Source: Solirubrobacterales bacterium
Lineage (GTDB): Bacteria > Actinomycetota > Thermoleophilia > Solirubrobacterales > 70-9
DNA: 64,000 bases
Direction: 5' to 3'
Assembly (NCBI GenBank): GCA_035573435.1
Contig: DATMZR010000019.1
Coordinates: 85,245 to 149,244, forward strand
The notes under the pieces were generated by a model that made no database searches, was not told the origin of the DNA, and saw only the letters and a list, made by a program, of their open reading frames with translations. The translations under genes and the position numbers were made by a program. Below, piece by piece: positions 1-9,880 of this stretch. How positions within the stretch are numbered: the first letter of the stretch is position 1; each line of letters begins with the position of its first letter.

Positions 1-1
1 C

Positions 2-1937
<1,936 letters not shown>

Positions 1938-1938
<1 letters not shown>

Positions 1939-2357
1939 TGGCTGACGGCCACGACAAGCTCGAGGCGCAGGTCCTGACCCCCGAGCGCGAGGTCTTCAGC
2001 GGCGAGCTCGTGCAGCTCTCGACCCGCACGGCCGTGGGGGAGGTGGGAATTCTCGCCCGCCACATCCCGATGGTCGCTCGCCTGGTGCCGGCGGAGCTGC
2101 GGCTCCACGTCTCCGATTCGGAGATCGAGCGATACGCCCAGGGCGAGGGCTGGCTGGAGGTGTTCGCCAACCGGGCGCGAGTGCTGATCGCCGAGGCGAT
2201 TGCGCCCGACCAGCTCGATGCCCGCGAGCTGCGCGAGCGCCTCGACGATGCGCAGCGGCGCGCCGACGAAGCCGAGGAGGGGTCTGCCACGCACGACGGC
2301 GCCCAGCGCGAGGTGGCCCGGTTCCAGGCCTTCCTGGAGATAGCAGAAGCCGGGTAG
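1938..2357 (+). CDS. atpC: ATP synthase F1 epsilon subunit
   Basis: 139 aa; GTG start overlapping the atpD stop by one base. The N-terminal beta-sandwich is recognisable from LEAQVLTPEREVFSGE and the GEVGILARHIPM segment that contacts gamma and the c-ring. The C-terminal part (residues about 90-139) is the helical hairpin (LDARELRERLDDAQRRADEA) that can inhibit ATP hydrolysis in this family. It is the last gene of the atp operon in the window; an inverted repeat follows at 2380-2417. The length is normal for the family. Confidence 0.95.
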
Positions 2358-2379
2358 GAAAGAGGCCGGCGGGCGGGAA

Positions 2380-2417
2380 GCAGTCCGCGGTGGGGCGCAC
2401 CGCGTGACGCGGACTGC
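2380..2417. terminator. Inverted repeat after the atp operon
   Basis: Two 9-base arms (2380-2388 GCAGTCCGC and 2409-2417 GCGGACTGC) are exact reverse complements separated by 20 bases. The element sits between the atpC stop and the next start at 2429. No T-run follows, so it could end the atp transcript or be an operator for the M20 gene. CATACT at 2417-2422, six bases before the ATG at 2429, could be a leaderless -10 box overlapping the right arm. Confidence 0.4.
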
Positions 2418-2428
2418 ATACTGCCTCG

Positions 2429-3550
2429 ATGATGGAGCGGACGCTGACGGAAGAGCTGATCGCGTACGACACCTCCCAGCCGGACGGCATCAGGCTGTGC
2501 GCGGGATTCGTCAAGGGCTGGTTGGAGTCGCGCGACATCGTGGCGCGCCAGATCGGGGTTCGCGACCTGCCCGTGACCATGGCGGAGGTGGGGCCGGCGG
2601 ACGCCTCACAGACCGTGTTGCTCCATGGGCATCTGGATGTGGTCCCGGGGCGGCCGGAGCAGTTCACCCCCCGCCTGGAGGGAGAGCGACTGTACGGGCG
2701 CGGCGCCTACGACATGAAGGGCGCGCTCGCCTGCCTGCTGCTGGCGCTCGCTGACCTGCGCAAGCAGGACCAGGTGCGGGTGCGACTGGGGATCGTTCCC
2801 GACGAGGAGGCCGAGGAGGAGACGGACCGGGGGGGCGACCGGCTGGTCGAGGCGGGCTTCCTCGGCGATTTCGCCATCACCGGGGAGCCCACCGACATGC
2901 AGGTCGGGATCGCGGCGAAGGGAGTGCTCGCCATGCGGATCGAGGTGCTCGGACACGCGGCTCACGGGGCGACTCCGTGGCTCGGCGAGAACGCGATCCT
3001 TCGTGCCTACGAGGTGTTCCGTGAGCTCGAGTCGCTACCGTTTGCCAGCCGGAGCTCGGAGCTCTTCGACCGGCCGTCGATCAACCTCGGCCGCATCCTC
3101 GGCGGCGACGCCCTGAACAAGGTCCCCGACACCTGCTTCATAGACGTGGACGTGCGCTACCTGCCAGAGCAGGACCCGGACGAGATCCTCGCGGAGGTCG
3201 CCGGGCTGCCGCGCGCCCGAGTGATCTCGACCTTCTCGCGCCCGCCGGTCGTTGTCGACCCCGACTCGCCATACGTGACGGCCCTCCGCTCCTCTGCCGC
3301 CCCGCATACGGACGGCCAGGCTTGGGGGGTCGTGGGCCGCGACGGGGCCTCCGATGCGGTCTCGTTCCTTCGCGTGGGAATCCCAGCCGTTGAGTTCGGG
3401 CCGCACGGCGGCGGCCACCATGGGCCTGACGAGTGGGTATCGGTCCCCTCCCTTGCCAGCTACCGCAAGGCCATCGTCGACTTCGTCACCGGGCTTCCAC
3501 ACGCGCTCGCCGGCGAGCCTCGCGATCCCTCCGAGGCTGGCGGCCGTTGA
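2429..3550 (+). CDS. M20-family zinc metallopeptidase (ArgE/DapE/CPG2-like deacylase)
   Basis: A 373-aa cytosolic amidohydrolase of the M20 family, which removes acyl or aminoacyl groups from amino-acid derivatives using two metal ions. Family motifs are present in order: HGHLDVVPG (first metal His and Asp, H68 and D70), YGRGAYDMKG (bridging Asp), PDEEAEEE (catalytic Glu pair), GEPTD, and HGGGHHGPDEW near the C-terminus carrying the last metal His. The dimerisation domain lies between GEPTD and the C-terminal part. The substrate cannot be read from sequence: succinyl-diaminopimelate, acetylornithine or a dipeptide are all possible. The stop TGA overlaps the TTG start of the LCP gene, so the two are probably co-translated. 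Confidence 0.9.
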   Translation: MMERTLTEELIAYDTSQPDGIRLCAGFVKGWLESRDIVARQIGVRDLPVTMAEVGPADASQTVLLHGHLDVVPGRPEQFTPRLEGERLYGRGAYDMKGALACLLLALADLRKQDQVRVRLGIVPDEEAEEETDRGGDRLVEAGFLGDFAITGEPTDMQVGIAAKGVLAMRIEVLGHAAHGATPWLGENAILRAYEVFRELESLPFASRSSELFDRPSINLGRILGGDALNKVPDTCFIDVDVRYLPEQDPDEILAEVAGLPRARVISTFSRPPVVVDPDSPYVTALRSSAAPHTDGQAWGVVGRDGASDAVSFLRVGIPAVEFGPHGGGHHGPDEWVSVPSLASYRKAIVDFVTGLPHALAGEPRDPSEAGGR

Positions 3551-5544
3551 GCGACCCTCGTGACGAGAGGCCGGAGGCGCCGCCGCCGGCGACCTGGGCG
3601 GGCCGAGAGCGCAGCTCCCCCGCGGGGCCGCCCCCGAGCGACGAAGGGGGGGTCGACGGCCCGGCGCCGAGGGTCGACGAGCAGGAGCTCGAGCAAAAGT
3701 CGGACGCCGACGAGCTCGAGGGCGAGGAGGTGGCCGAGGAGCCCCAGTCCGACGAGGTGGCCGAGGAGCCCCAGTCCGACGAGAAACCGGGCCCGGGATC
3801 GAGCCAGGACACCGTGGAGGCTGACACCCCGGCCCTGGCCGACCGCGAGGCTGCTCGCGAGGCGGCGCTGGCCGGGATTCGGGCCCGGACGGCCCAGCAT
3901 GCCGCCAACCGTGGTGCCGGGACCTCCACAGGCACCGCGCCGCCGCTTCCGGCCGAACCTCCTGGGGCCGCCGAAGCCGCTCCTGACGCGGAGCCGGCCG
4001 CCGCGGCCGAACCGGAGCCGCCCGGCGAAACCCCTCCGCCGCCCGTAGCCGAGCTCCAGCCGGAGGGGGCACCCCGTCGTGGTCTTTGGCCGCGCTTCCT
4101 CGCGGGCTCGCTGGTGATCATCGTCGCGATTACGACGGCGACGGCGGTCAGCCTGCTCGTCTACCTGAAGGGCATAGCGCGAGGCCTGGGCGGCCTGCCG
4201 TCGGTCCACAGCCAGCTCGAGGTTGCCGACCCCGGCAACCCACAGACGATCCTGATCCTCGGCTCGGACCAGCGGCCCACGGACGAGTCCGCCCGTTCGG
4301 ACACGACGATCCTGCTCCGAGTGGCGGCCGAGCAGATCACGGTTCTGTCGATCCCGCGCGACCTGAAGGTGAACATTCCCGGCCACGGGATCGACAGGTT
4401 CAACGCCGCCTACTCCTACGGGGGCCCGAAGCTCGCCCTGAAGGTGGTCAAGCAGCTGACCGGCCTGGACAACATCAACCACGTCGTCAACGTCGACTTC
4501 AACGGCTTCGCCGACGCCGTCAACTCGATCGACTGCGTCTACGTGGACGTCGACCATCACTACTACCACTCCAACGTCGGTCTGGCAGCCACCGAGCAGT
4601 ACGCGGAAATCGACGTCAAGGCTGGCTACCAGCGAATGTGCGGCTACAACGCGCTCCAGTACGTCCGCTATCGCCACGAGGACAACGACCTGGTCCGGGC
4701 CGCGCGCCAGCAGGAGTTCCTGCGCGAGGCACGCCAGGAGCTGCCGGCTTCGAAGATCCTCTCAGACCGCAGTGAGCTGATCGAAATCCTCAAGAAGTAC
4801 GTGACTTCGGACATCGAGAACGAGACCGACCTGGTCAGCCTCGGGAAGCTGTTCATCGGCGCGCGCGACGCCCCGGTGATCCAGATCCACTTCCCCGCGA
4901 ACCTCGGCGGGCCGACAGCTTCCTACGTCACCGCCTCTGAGTCCGCGATCCGGGAGGCGGTGACGCGGTTCGAGGGCGAGTCCCCGCCGCCCCCGGAGCC
5001 GGCGCCCACACAGGGCGGCTCGAACGCCAAACGGCATCAGAAGTCGCGCGACAAGCAGCCCGCCCCTCCGCCGCTCGTCGATTCGTCCGCTACCGGGGTG
5101 TCCGGCGAGCAGGTTGCGGCCGAGCTGGCGGGCACGCAGAAGAAGAACGGCAAGCCGATGCTCAACTTCCCGATCTACTACCCCACCAAGCTGGCGCCGG
5201 GCTCTACCCTGAGCGACGATTCGCGGGCCTTCCCGATCGACGGTCCGGGGGACGACAAGTACTACGGCTACAAGTTCGTTGCGTCCCTGGCCACGGAGGG
5301 CTACACCGCCTATTACGGCCTCTCGGGCACGGACTGGAAGAGCCCGCCGATTCTGGACAACCCGAGTGAGACACGGACGATCGACGGGCGGGAGTACCTG
5401 CTGTCTTGGGACGGGGGCCGGCTGCGGTTCGTGGGCTGGAAGACCGACCACGGCTCCTACTGGATTGACAACACGCTGCTCACCGTGCTCACCCCCGGCC
5501 AGATGTTCGGCATCGCCGAATCGGCGCGCGAGTACACGGGCTAA
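3547..5544 (+). CDS. LytR-CpsA-Psr (LCP) family cell-envelope glycopolymer ligase
   Basis: 665 aa from TTG 3547, which overlaps the previous stop as TTGA. The frame is open further upstream, but only into the preceding gene. Residues 1-178 are a disordered, Glu/Pro/Ala-rich cytoplasmic region. One transmembrane helix follows at about 183-207, then the extracellular LCP domain: LILGSDQRPTDESARSDTTI with the pyrophosphate-binding Arg/Asp residues, SIPRDLKVNIPG, HGIDRFNAAYSYGG, and YVRYRHEDNDLVRAARQQEF. A second extracellular C-terminal region (last about 150 residues) is separated by a Pro-rich linker. LCP enzymes move polymers from undecaprenyl-pyrophosphate carriers onto peptidoglycan. The genes that follow make activated sugars, which fits polymer assembly. 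The cytoplasmic tail contains an exact 27-bp tandem duplication at 3727-3780. Confidence 0.9.
   Translation: MSDPRDERPEAPPPATWAGRERSSPAGPPPSDEGGVDGPAPRVDEQELEQKSDADELEGEEVAEEPQSDEVAEEPQSDEKPGPGSSQDTVEADTPALADREAAREAALAGIRARTAQHAANRGAGTSTGTAPPLPAEPPGAAEAAPDAEPAAAAEPEPPGETPPPPVAELQPEGAPRRGLWPRFLAGSLVIIVAITTATAVSLLVYLKGIARGLGGLPSVHSQLEVADPGNPQTILILGSDQRPTDESARSDTTILLRVAAEQITVLSIPRDLKVNIPGHGIDRFNAAYSYGGPKLALKVVKQLTGLDNINHVVNVDFNGFADAVNSIDCVYVDVDHHYYHSNVGLAATEQYAEIDVKAGYQRMCGYNALQYVRYRHEDNDLVRAARQQEFLREARQELPASKILSDRSELIEILKKYVTSDIENETDLVSLGKLFIGARDAPVIQIHFPANLGGPTASYVTASESAIREAVTRFEGESPPPPEPAPTQGGSNAKRHQKSRDKQPAPPPLVDSSATGVSGEQVAAELAGTQKKNGKPMLNFPIYYPTKLAPGSTLSDDSRAFPIDGPGDDKYYGYKFVASLATEGYTAYYGLSGTDWKSPPILDNPSETRTIDGREYLLSWDGGRLRFVGWKTDHGSYWIDNTLLTVLTPGQMFGIAESAREYTG
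3727..3780 (+). repeat. Exact 27-bp tandem duplication inside the LCP gene
   Basis: Bases 3727-3753 and 3754-3780 are identical and in frame, each coding for EVAEEPQSD in the acidic cytoplasmic region. The absence of any difference suggests a recent slippage or unequal-crossover event. Confidence 0.95.
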
Positions 5545-5586
5545 CCGCGTCTCGGCCGTCTAGCCGCGATCATTGGCGAAGTTGGA

Positions 5587-6945
5587 ATGAGCGAACGGCA
5601 ATCCATCGGCGTGATCGGAGTTGGCTGGGTGGGCCTGGTGACGGCTGCCTGCTTCGCAGAGGTCGGTCATCCCGTGATCGCGATGGACATCGATGAGGGG
5701 AAGATCGACGCCCTCCGCAAGCGTGAGGTCCCGATCCACGAGCCCGGCATCGAGGAGCTCCTCGAACGCAACCGGGAGCGCCTTCGGTTCACGACCGAGA
5801 TGTCGGAGGCTCTGGAGGGCGCCCGGCTTCTGTTCTGCTGCGTGGACACGCCTCCCACTTATTCGGGCGACGCCGATCTGTCCCGGGTCCAGGCGGTCCT
5901 GTCCCAGCTGCGCGACGACGGGGATCACGCCCTCGTGATGAAGAGCACGGTGCCCGCCGGCACCGGAAGGGCCATCCGTCGCGAGGCTCCGAAGCTGACC
6001 TACGTCTCCTGCCCCGAGTTCCTCAAGGAGGGCTCCGCGGTCGATGACTTCATGGTCCCGGACCGGGTCGTGATCGGCGTCGACGTGGGCGACGAGTGGG
6101 CGGCCGACGAGGTCGAGGAGGCCTACCGGCCGCTCGGGGGGGAGCTGGTGCGCACCGACGTCGCCTCGGCCGAGATGATCAAGCTGGCCTCGAACGCCTT
6201 CCTCGCCACGAAGATCTCGTTCGTCAATGAGATCGCGAACGTCTGCGAGGAGGTCGGCGCCGACGTCAGCGAGGTCGCCCGGGGCATGGGCCTGGACCAG
6301 CGCATCGGCTCGGCGTTCCTGCGGGCAGGAATCGGCTACGGCGGGTCGTGCTTCCCCAAGGACGTCAGCGCGCTCAAGCAGCTCGCCGGCAACACCGGCT
6401 ACCACTTCCAGCTCCTCACCGCGGTGATCGAGGTCAACGAGCTGCAGAAGCGCCGCGTGATGAAGAAGCTGGAGAAGCACCTGGGCTCCCTGGTCGGCAA
6501 GAAGGTCGCGCTCCTGGGGCTGGCGTTCAAGCCGGACACCGACGACATGCGGGAGGCGACCAGCCTGGTGCTCGCGTCGCGCCTCGAGGGCGAGGGTGCG
6601 CGGGTGAGCGGGTACGACCCCGTGGCCGAGCGCCCGGCGCACGAGCTCCTTCCGAGCGTCGAGCTCTGCGACTCGGCAGAGCAGGCGGTCGACGGCGCCG
6701 ACGCCGCGATCCTGGTCACCGAGTGGCCCGAGTTCGCCAACCTGGATTGGGCCTCGCTCGCCGATCGGATGGCGAACCCGCTGCTGATCGATGGGCGCAA
6801 CTTCCTCGATCCACAGGCGCTTCGAGCCGCGGGCTTCACCTACGAGGGAATCGGGCGCCCGAACGGAGGGGGAGGGGGCGGGGCGCCCCAATCTGCGAGC
6901 GAGGTCCAGGAAGGCGACGCTCGGGCCAGATCCCCGCAGCGCTGA
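5587..6945 (+). CDS. UDP-glucose/GDP-mannose dehydrogenase family protein (UDP-glucose 6-dehydrogenase-like)
   Basis: 452-aa NAD-dependent sugar-nucleotide dehydrogenase, which oxidises C6 of the sugar twice to give a uronic acid. The N-terminal Rossmann fold begins IGVIGVGWVGLVTAACFAE (GxGxxG). The central domain carries CPEFLKEGSAVDDF. The catalytic cysteine is C255 in GIGYGGSCFPKD. The C-terminal UDP-binding domain has LGLAFKPDTDDMREATS. UDP-glucose is the most common substrate, giving UDP-glucuronate, but GDP-mannose is not excluded, and the two downstream genes are mannose/glucose-type enzymes. The C-terminal tail is Gly-rich and low-complexity. The stop shares one base with the next ATG (TGATG). 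Confidence 0.92.
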   Translation: MSERQSIGVIGVGWVGLVTAACFAEVGHPVIAMDIDEGKIDALRKREVPIHEPGIEELLERNRERLRFTTEMSEALEGARLLFCCVDTPPTYSGDADLSRVQAVLSQLRDDGDHALVMKSTVPAGTGRAIRREAPKLTYVSCPEFLKEGSAVDDFMVPDRVVIGVDVGDEWAADEVEEAYRPLGGELVRTDVASAEMIKLASNAFLATKISFVNEIANVCEEVGADVSEVARGMGLDQRIGSAFLRAGIGYGGSCFPKDVSALKQLAGNTGYHFQLLTAVIEVNELQKRRVMKKLEKHLGSLVGKKVALLGLAFKPDTDDMREATSLVLASRLEGEGARVSGYDPVAERPAHELLPSVELCDSAEQAVDGADAAILVTEWPEFANLDWASLADRMANPLLIDGRNFLDPQALRAAGFTYEGIGRPNGGGGGGAPQSASEVQEGDARARSPQR

Positions 6946-8075
6946 TGCAGGCCCTCGTCCTGGTCGGCGGAGAGGGCACGCGCCTGCGCCCGCTGACACT
7001 CAGGCACCCGAAGTCGGCTCTGCCCCTGGTGGACCGCCCGTTCATCCGCTACATCGTCGATTGGCTCGCCCTGCATGGGGTCTCCGAGGTGGTCCTCGCG
7101 TGCGGCTTCGGCGCCGACCCCCTTCGCGAGGCCCTCGGCGAAGACCAGGGGAAGGGGCCTCGCGTCCGCTACGTCGAGGAAGACGAGCCATTGGGCACGG
7201 CTGGGCCCATTCGCCTGGCCGCCGACCAGGGGCTGCTCGGCGAGCGCTTCCTGGTGCTCAACGGTGATTTGCTCAGCGACCTCGATCTCGGGGCGTTGAT
7301 CCGGGGACACTCCGAGCGTGGGGCGGTGGCCACCCTGGCGCTGTCCCCCGTCGCGGACCCCGGCGCCTACGGTCTCGTTCGTCGCGAGGGCGGGCCGCAG
7401 GCGCCGGGTGGCAGTCCGGCCAGCGTCGACGGCGAGGTCCTCGCGTTCATCGAGAAGCCGGACAGCGGCGAGATCGACACAGACGAGGTCAGCGCGGGCG
7501 CCTACGTGTTGGAGCGCAGCCTGATCGAGTTGATCCCGCCGGGCCAGATGGTCTCGATCGAGCACGAGGTCTTCCCGCGCCTGGTGGGCCAGGGGTTGTA
7601 CGGTCACCGGCTGGAGGGCTATTGGATGGACATCGGAACCCCCGACCGCTACCTGCAGGCAACCTGGGACATCCTCGAGGACAGGGTGCAGACGGCCCTT
7701 GGGGCGCGCCTCGGCGACGACGGGCTCCTGATCGAGGACGGCGTGCGGGTCGACCCACGCGCCCGCCTGAGCCCGCCCGCAATGCTGGACGCCGACGTTG
7801 CCGTGGGGGCGGGCGCGGCGGTCGGGGCCCGCGCCGTGATCGGCCGGGGCTCAGAGATCGGCGAGCGGGCGACGGTGTCCGGCTCGGTGGTGTTCAGCGA
7901 CTGCAGGATCGCCCCGGGGGCAATCGTCGACGAGGCGATCCTGGCGCCCGGCGTCGAGGTGGGGGAGGGCGCGCGGGTGGAAGCAGGCGCCGTGGTCGGC
8001 GAGGGGGCGCGAATCGAGGCCGGCGCGCAGATCGGTGACGGGGTGCGCCTGGGCCCGGGCGAGGTGGCATCGTGA
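6945..8075 (+). CDS. NDP-sugar pyrophosphorylase with left-handed beta-helix (mannose-1-phosphate guanylyltransferase-like)
   Basis: 376 aa from ATG 6945, sharing one base with the upstream stop; the frame is open further upstream only inside the dehydrogenase gene. The N-terminal nucleotidyltransferase domain opens with ALVLVGGEGTRLRPLT (GGxGTRLRPLT signature). Further motifs are EDEPLGTAGP, LVLNGDLLSD (metal-binding Asp), FIEKP and YWMDIGTPDRYL. Residues about 245-376 are imperfect hexapeptide repeats rich in Ala, Gly, Val and Ile, forming a beta-helix often involved in oligomerisation or acyl transfer. It makes an activated sugar from sugar-1-phosphate and NTP. GDP-mannose is the best guess given the neighbouring isomerase; UDP- or dTDP-glucose is possible. 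Confidence 0.88.
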   Translation: MQALVLVGGEGTRLRPLTLRHPKSALPLVDRPFIRYIVDWLALHGVSEVVLACGFGADPLREALGEDQGKGPRVRYVEEDEPLGTAGPIRLAADQGLLGERFLVLNGDLLSDLDLGALIRGHSERGAVATLALSPVADPGAYGLVRREGGPQAPGGSPASVDGEVLAFIEKPDSGEIDTDEVSAGAYVLERSLIELIPPGQMVSIEHEVFPRLVGQGLYGHRLEGYWMDIGTPDRYLQATWDILEDRVQTALGARLGDDGLLIEDGVRVDPRARLSPPAMLDADVAVGAGAAVGARAVIGRGSEIGERATVSGSVVFSDCRIAPGAIVDEAILAPGVEVGEGARVEAGAVVGEGARIEAGAQIGDGVRLGPGEVAS

Positions 8076-9103
8076 GCGACGCACTGCCCGAGGTGCGGGC
8101 GACCGATCACGCCAACCAGCTCGATGACGTCCTCGCTCTCCCCGAGCAGCTCTCCGACGCACTGTGGCGGGTGGAGTCCGCCAGGCTCGAGCCGTTCGAC
8201 GCTGTCGGCGGCCTCGTGGTCTGTGGAATGGGTGGATCGGGAATCGGCGGCGACCTGGCCGCCGTCGCGTTCGGAAGCCGGCTCAGCAGGCCCCTCGACA
8301 CGGCCCGCAGCTATGAGCTGCCCTCCTGCATCCTCCCCGACCGTGCCGTGCTCTGCTCGAGCTACTCCGGGGACACGGAGGAGGTGATCGCCTGCTACGA
8401 GGCGGCGGAGGCGCTCGGCGCCCGGCGCATCGTGGCCACCACTGGTGGGGAGCTCGCCGCCGCCGCCCGGCGTGACGGTGTCCCGGTGATCGGCCTGCCG
8501 GCGGGCCTCCAGCCTCGCGCCGCGGTCGGTTACCTGTTCACGGTCGCCGCCGAGGTCGCCGCTCTGATTGGAGCGGCGCCGGGCATCCGAACCGAGATCG
8601 ACAGCTCGGCCGCTCACCTGCGAGAGGCCAGCGACTTGCTCGCCGGGCTCGCCGCCGAGCTCGCCGAGACGCTCGAGGAATCGATTCCGGTGATCCACGG
8701 CGCGGACCTGACCGCGCCTGTTGCCGTTCGCTGGAAGACCCAGATCAACGAGAACGCCAAACTTCCCGCCTTCGCGTCGGAGCTCCCAGAGGCCAACCAC
8801 AACGAGATCGCCGGCTGGGGTGAGGCGAGCGAGTCGAGTCACCTCAGCGCCGTCTTCCTCGAGGACCGGGACCAGCACCCACGAGTACGGCAGCGATTCG
8901 AGCTGACCGCGAAGCTCGTGGAGCCCGGGGCGGCGGCGGTCGTCAGCGTGGAGACCGAGGGCCAGAGCCGCACCGAGCGCCTGCTCTGGGGGGTGATGCT
9001 CGGTGACCTCCTGTCGCTGCATCTCGCTGCTCGCGGGGGAGTCGATCCCTCCCCGGTCGAGGCGATAGATCGGCTCAAGGACCAGCTCGGCCGCTCGGAA
9101 TAG
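8072..9103 (+). CDS. Bifunctional phosphoglucose/phosphomannose isomerase
   Basis: 343 aa; GTG start overlapping the upstream stop by 4 nt (GTGA). The SIS-type sugar-phosphate binding fold shows VVCGMGGSGIGGDLAAV near the N-terminus, SSYSGDTEEVI (phosphate-binding SYSGxTxE), and ELPEANHNEIAGW with the catalytic Glu/His region of the archaeal/actinobacterial PGI/PMI family. It interconverts glucose-6-P, fructose-6-P and mannose-6-P in the cytosol. In this operon it can feed mannose-phosphate into GDP-mannose supply. No phosphomannomutase is seen in the window. The length is typical for this family. Confidence 0.9.
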   Translation: MSDALPEVRATDHANQLDDVLALPEQLSDALWRVESARLEPFDAVGGLVVCGMGGSGIGGDLAAVAFGSRLSRPLDTARSYELPSCILPDRAVLCSSYSGDTEEVIACYEAAEALGARRIVATTGGELAAAARRDGVPVIGLPAGLQPRAAVGYLFTVAAEVAALIGAAPGIRTEIDSSAAHLREASDLLAGLAAELAETLEESIPVIHGADLTAPVAVRWKTQINENAKLPAFASELPEANHNEIAGWGEASESSHLSAVFLEDRDQHPRVRQRFELTAKLVEPGAAAVVSVETEGQSRTERLLWGVMLGDLLSLHLAARGGVDPSPVEAIDRLKDQLGRSE

Positions 9104-9133
9104 TCGGTTGGCGGAGTCGGCCGGGACCAGTCC

Positions 9134-9880
9134 ATGGATGGCACGCCGGCGCTCGAGACACGCGACCTGACCAAGGTCTACGGGGAGGGGGAGACCGCCG
9201 TCCGCGCCCTGGACGGGGTCACCCTGGGAATCGCACGCGGGGAGATGACCGCGATCATGGGCCCGTCGGGATCGGGCAAGAGCACGCTCCTGCACCTGCT
9301 GGGTGCGCTGGACACCCCCAGTTCCGGGCAGATCCTGCTCGCAGGGCAGCGCTACGACGGACTGGGCGACGGCGAGCTGACCAGGCTGCGTCGGGAGAAG
9401 ATCGGCTTCGTCTTCCAGTTCTTCAACCTGCTGCCCTCGCTGACCGCCGAGGAGAACGTGCTCCTGCCCGCCCTGATCGCTGCGCGGCGCGGCGAGGAGA
9501 TGCGCCGGCGGACGGCGCAGCTGCTGGCCCGCGTGGGACTGGCGGAGCGGGCCGACCACCTGCCCGCCGAGCTCTCGGGCGGAGAGCAGCAGCGGGTATC
9601 GATCGCGCGGGCGCTGCTCACGGAGCCCGAGATCGTGCTCGCCGACGAGCCCACGGGCAACCTGGACACGAGGTCGAGCGGCGAGGTGCTGCGCCTGTTG
9701 CGGGAGCTGAACGAGAGCGAGGGACAGACCCTGGTCGTCGTCAGCCATGATCCGGTCGTCGCGGCGACCGCCACGCGGGTCGTCTTCCTGCGTGACGGGC
9801 GGGTCGCCGGGGAGGTCGCGGGAGGCTCCACCGAGCGCGTGGCAACGGCCTTGACCGAGCTGGATCCGGGCGCGCCTTGA
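9134..9880 (+). CDS. ABC transporter ATP-binding protein (LolD/MacB type)
   Basis: 248 aa, the cytoplasmic ATPase of an exporter or lipoprotein-release type ABC system. Walker A is GPSGSGKSTLL (about residues 43-53), the Q-loop lies in FVFQFFNLLPSLTAEENV, the signature is LSGGEQQRVSIARAL, Walker B is IVLADEPTGNLD, and the switch His is in VVVSHD. The VFQFFNLLP motif and the partner gene (FtsX-type permease) place it in the MacB/LolD subfamily. It overlaps its permease gene by one base, so the two are co-translated. Confidence 0.95.
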   Translation: MDGTPALETRDLTKVYGEGETAVRALDGVTLGIARGEMTAIMGPSGSGKSTLLHLLGALDTPSSGQILLAGQRYDGLGDGELTRLRREKIGFVFQFFNLLPSLTAEENVLLPALIAARRGEEMRRRTAQLLARVGLAERADHLPAELSGGEQQRVSIARALLTEPEIVLADEPTGNLDTRSSGEVLRLLRELNESEGQTLVVVSHDPVVAATATRVVFLRDGRVAGEVAGGSTERVATALTELDPGAP

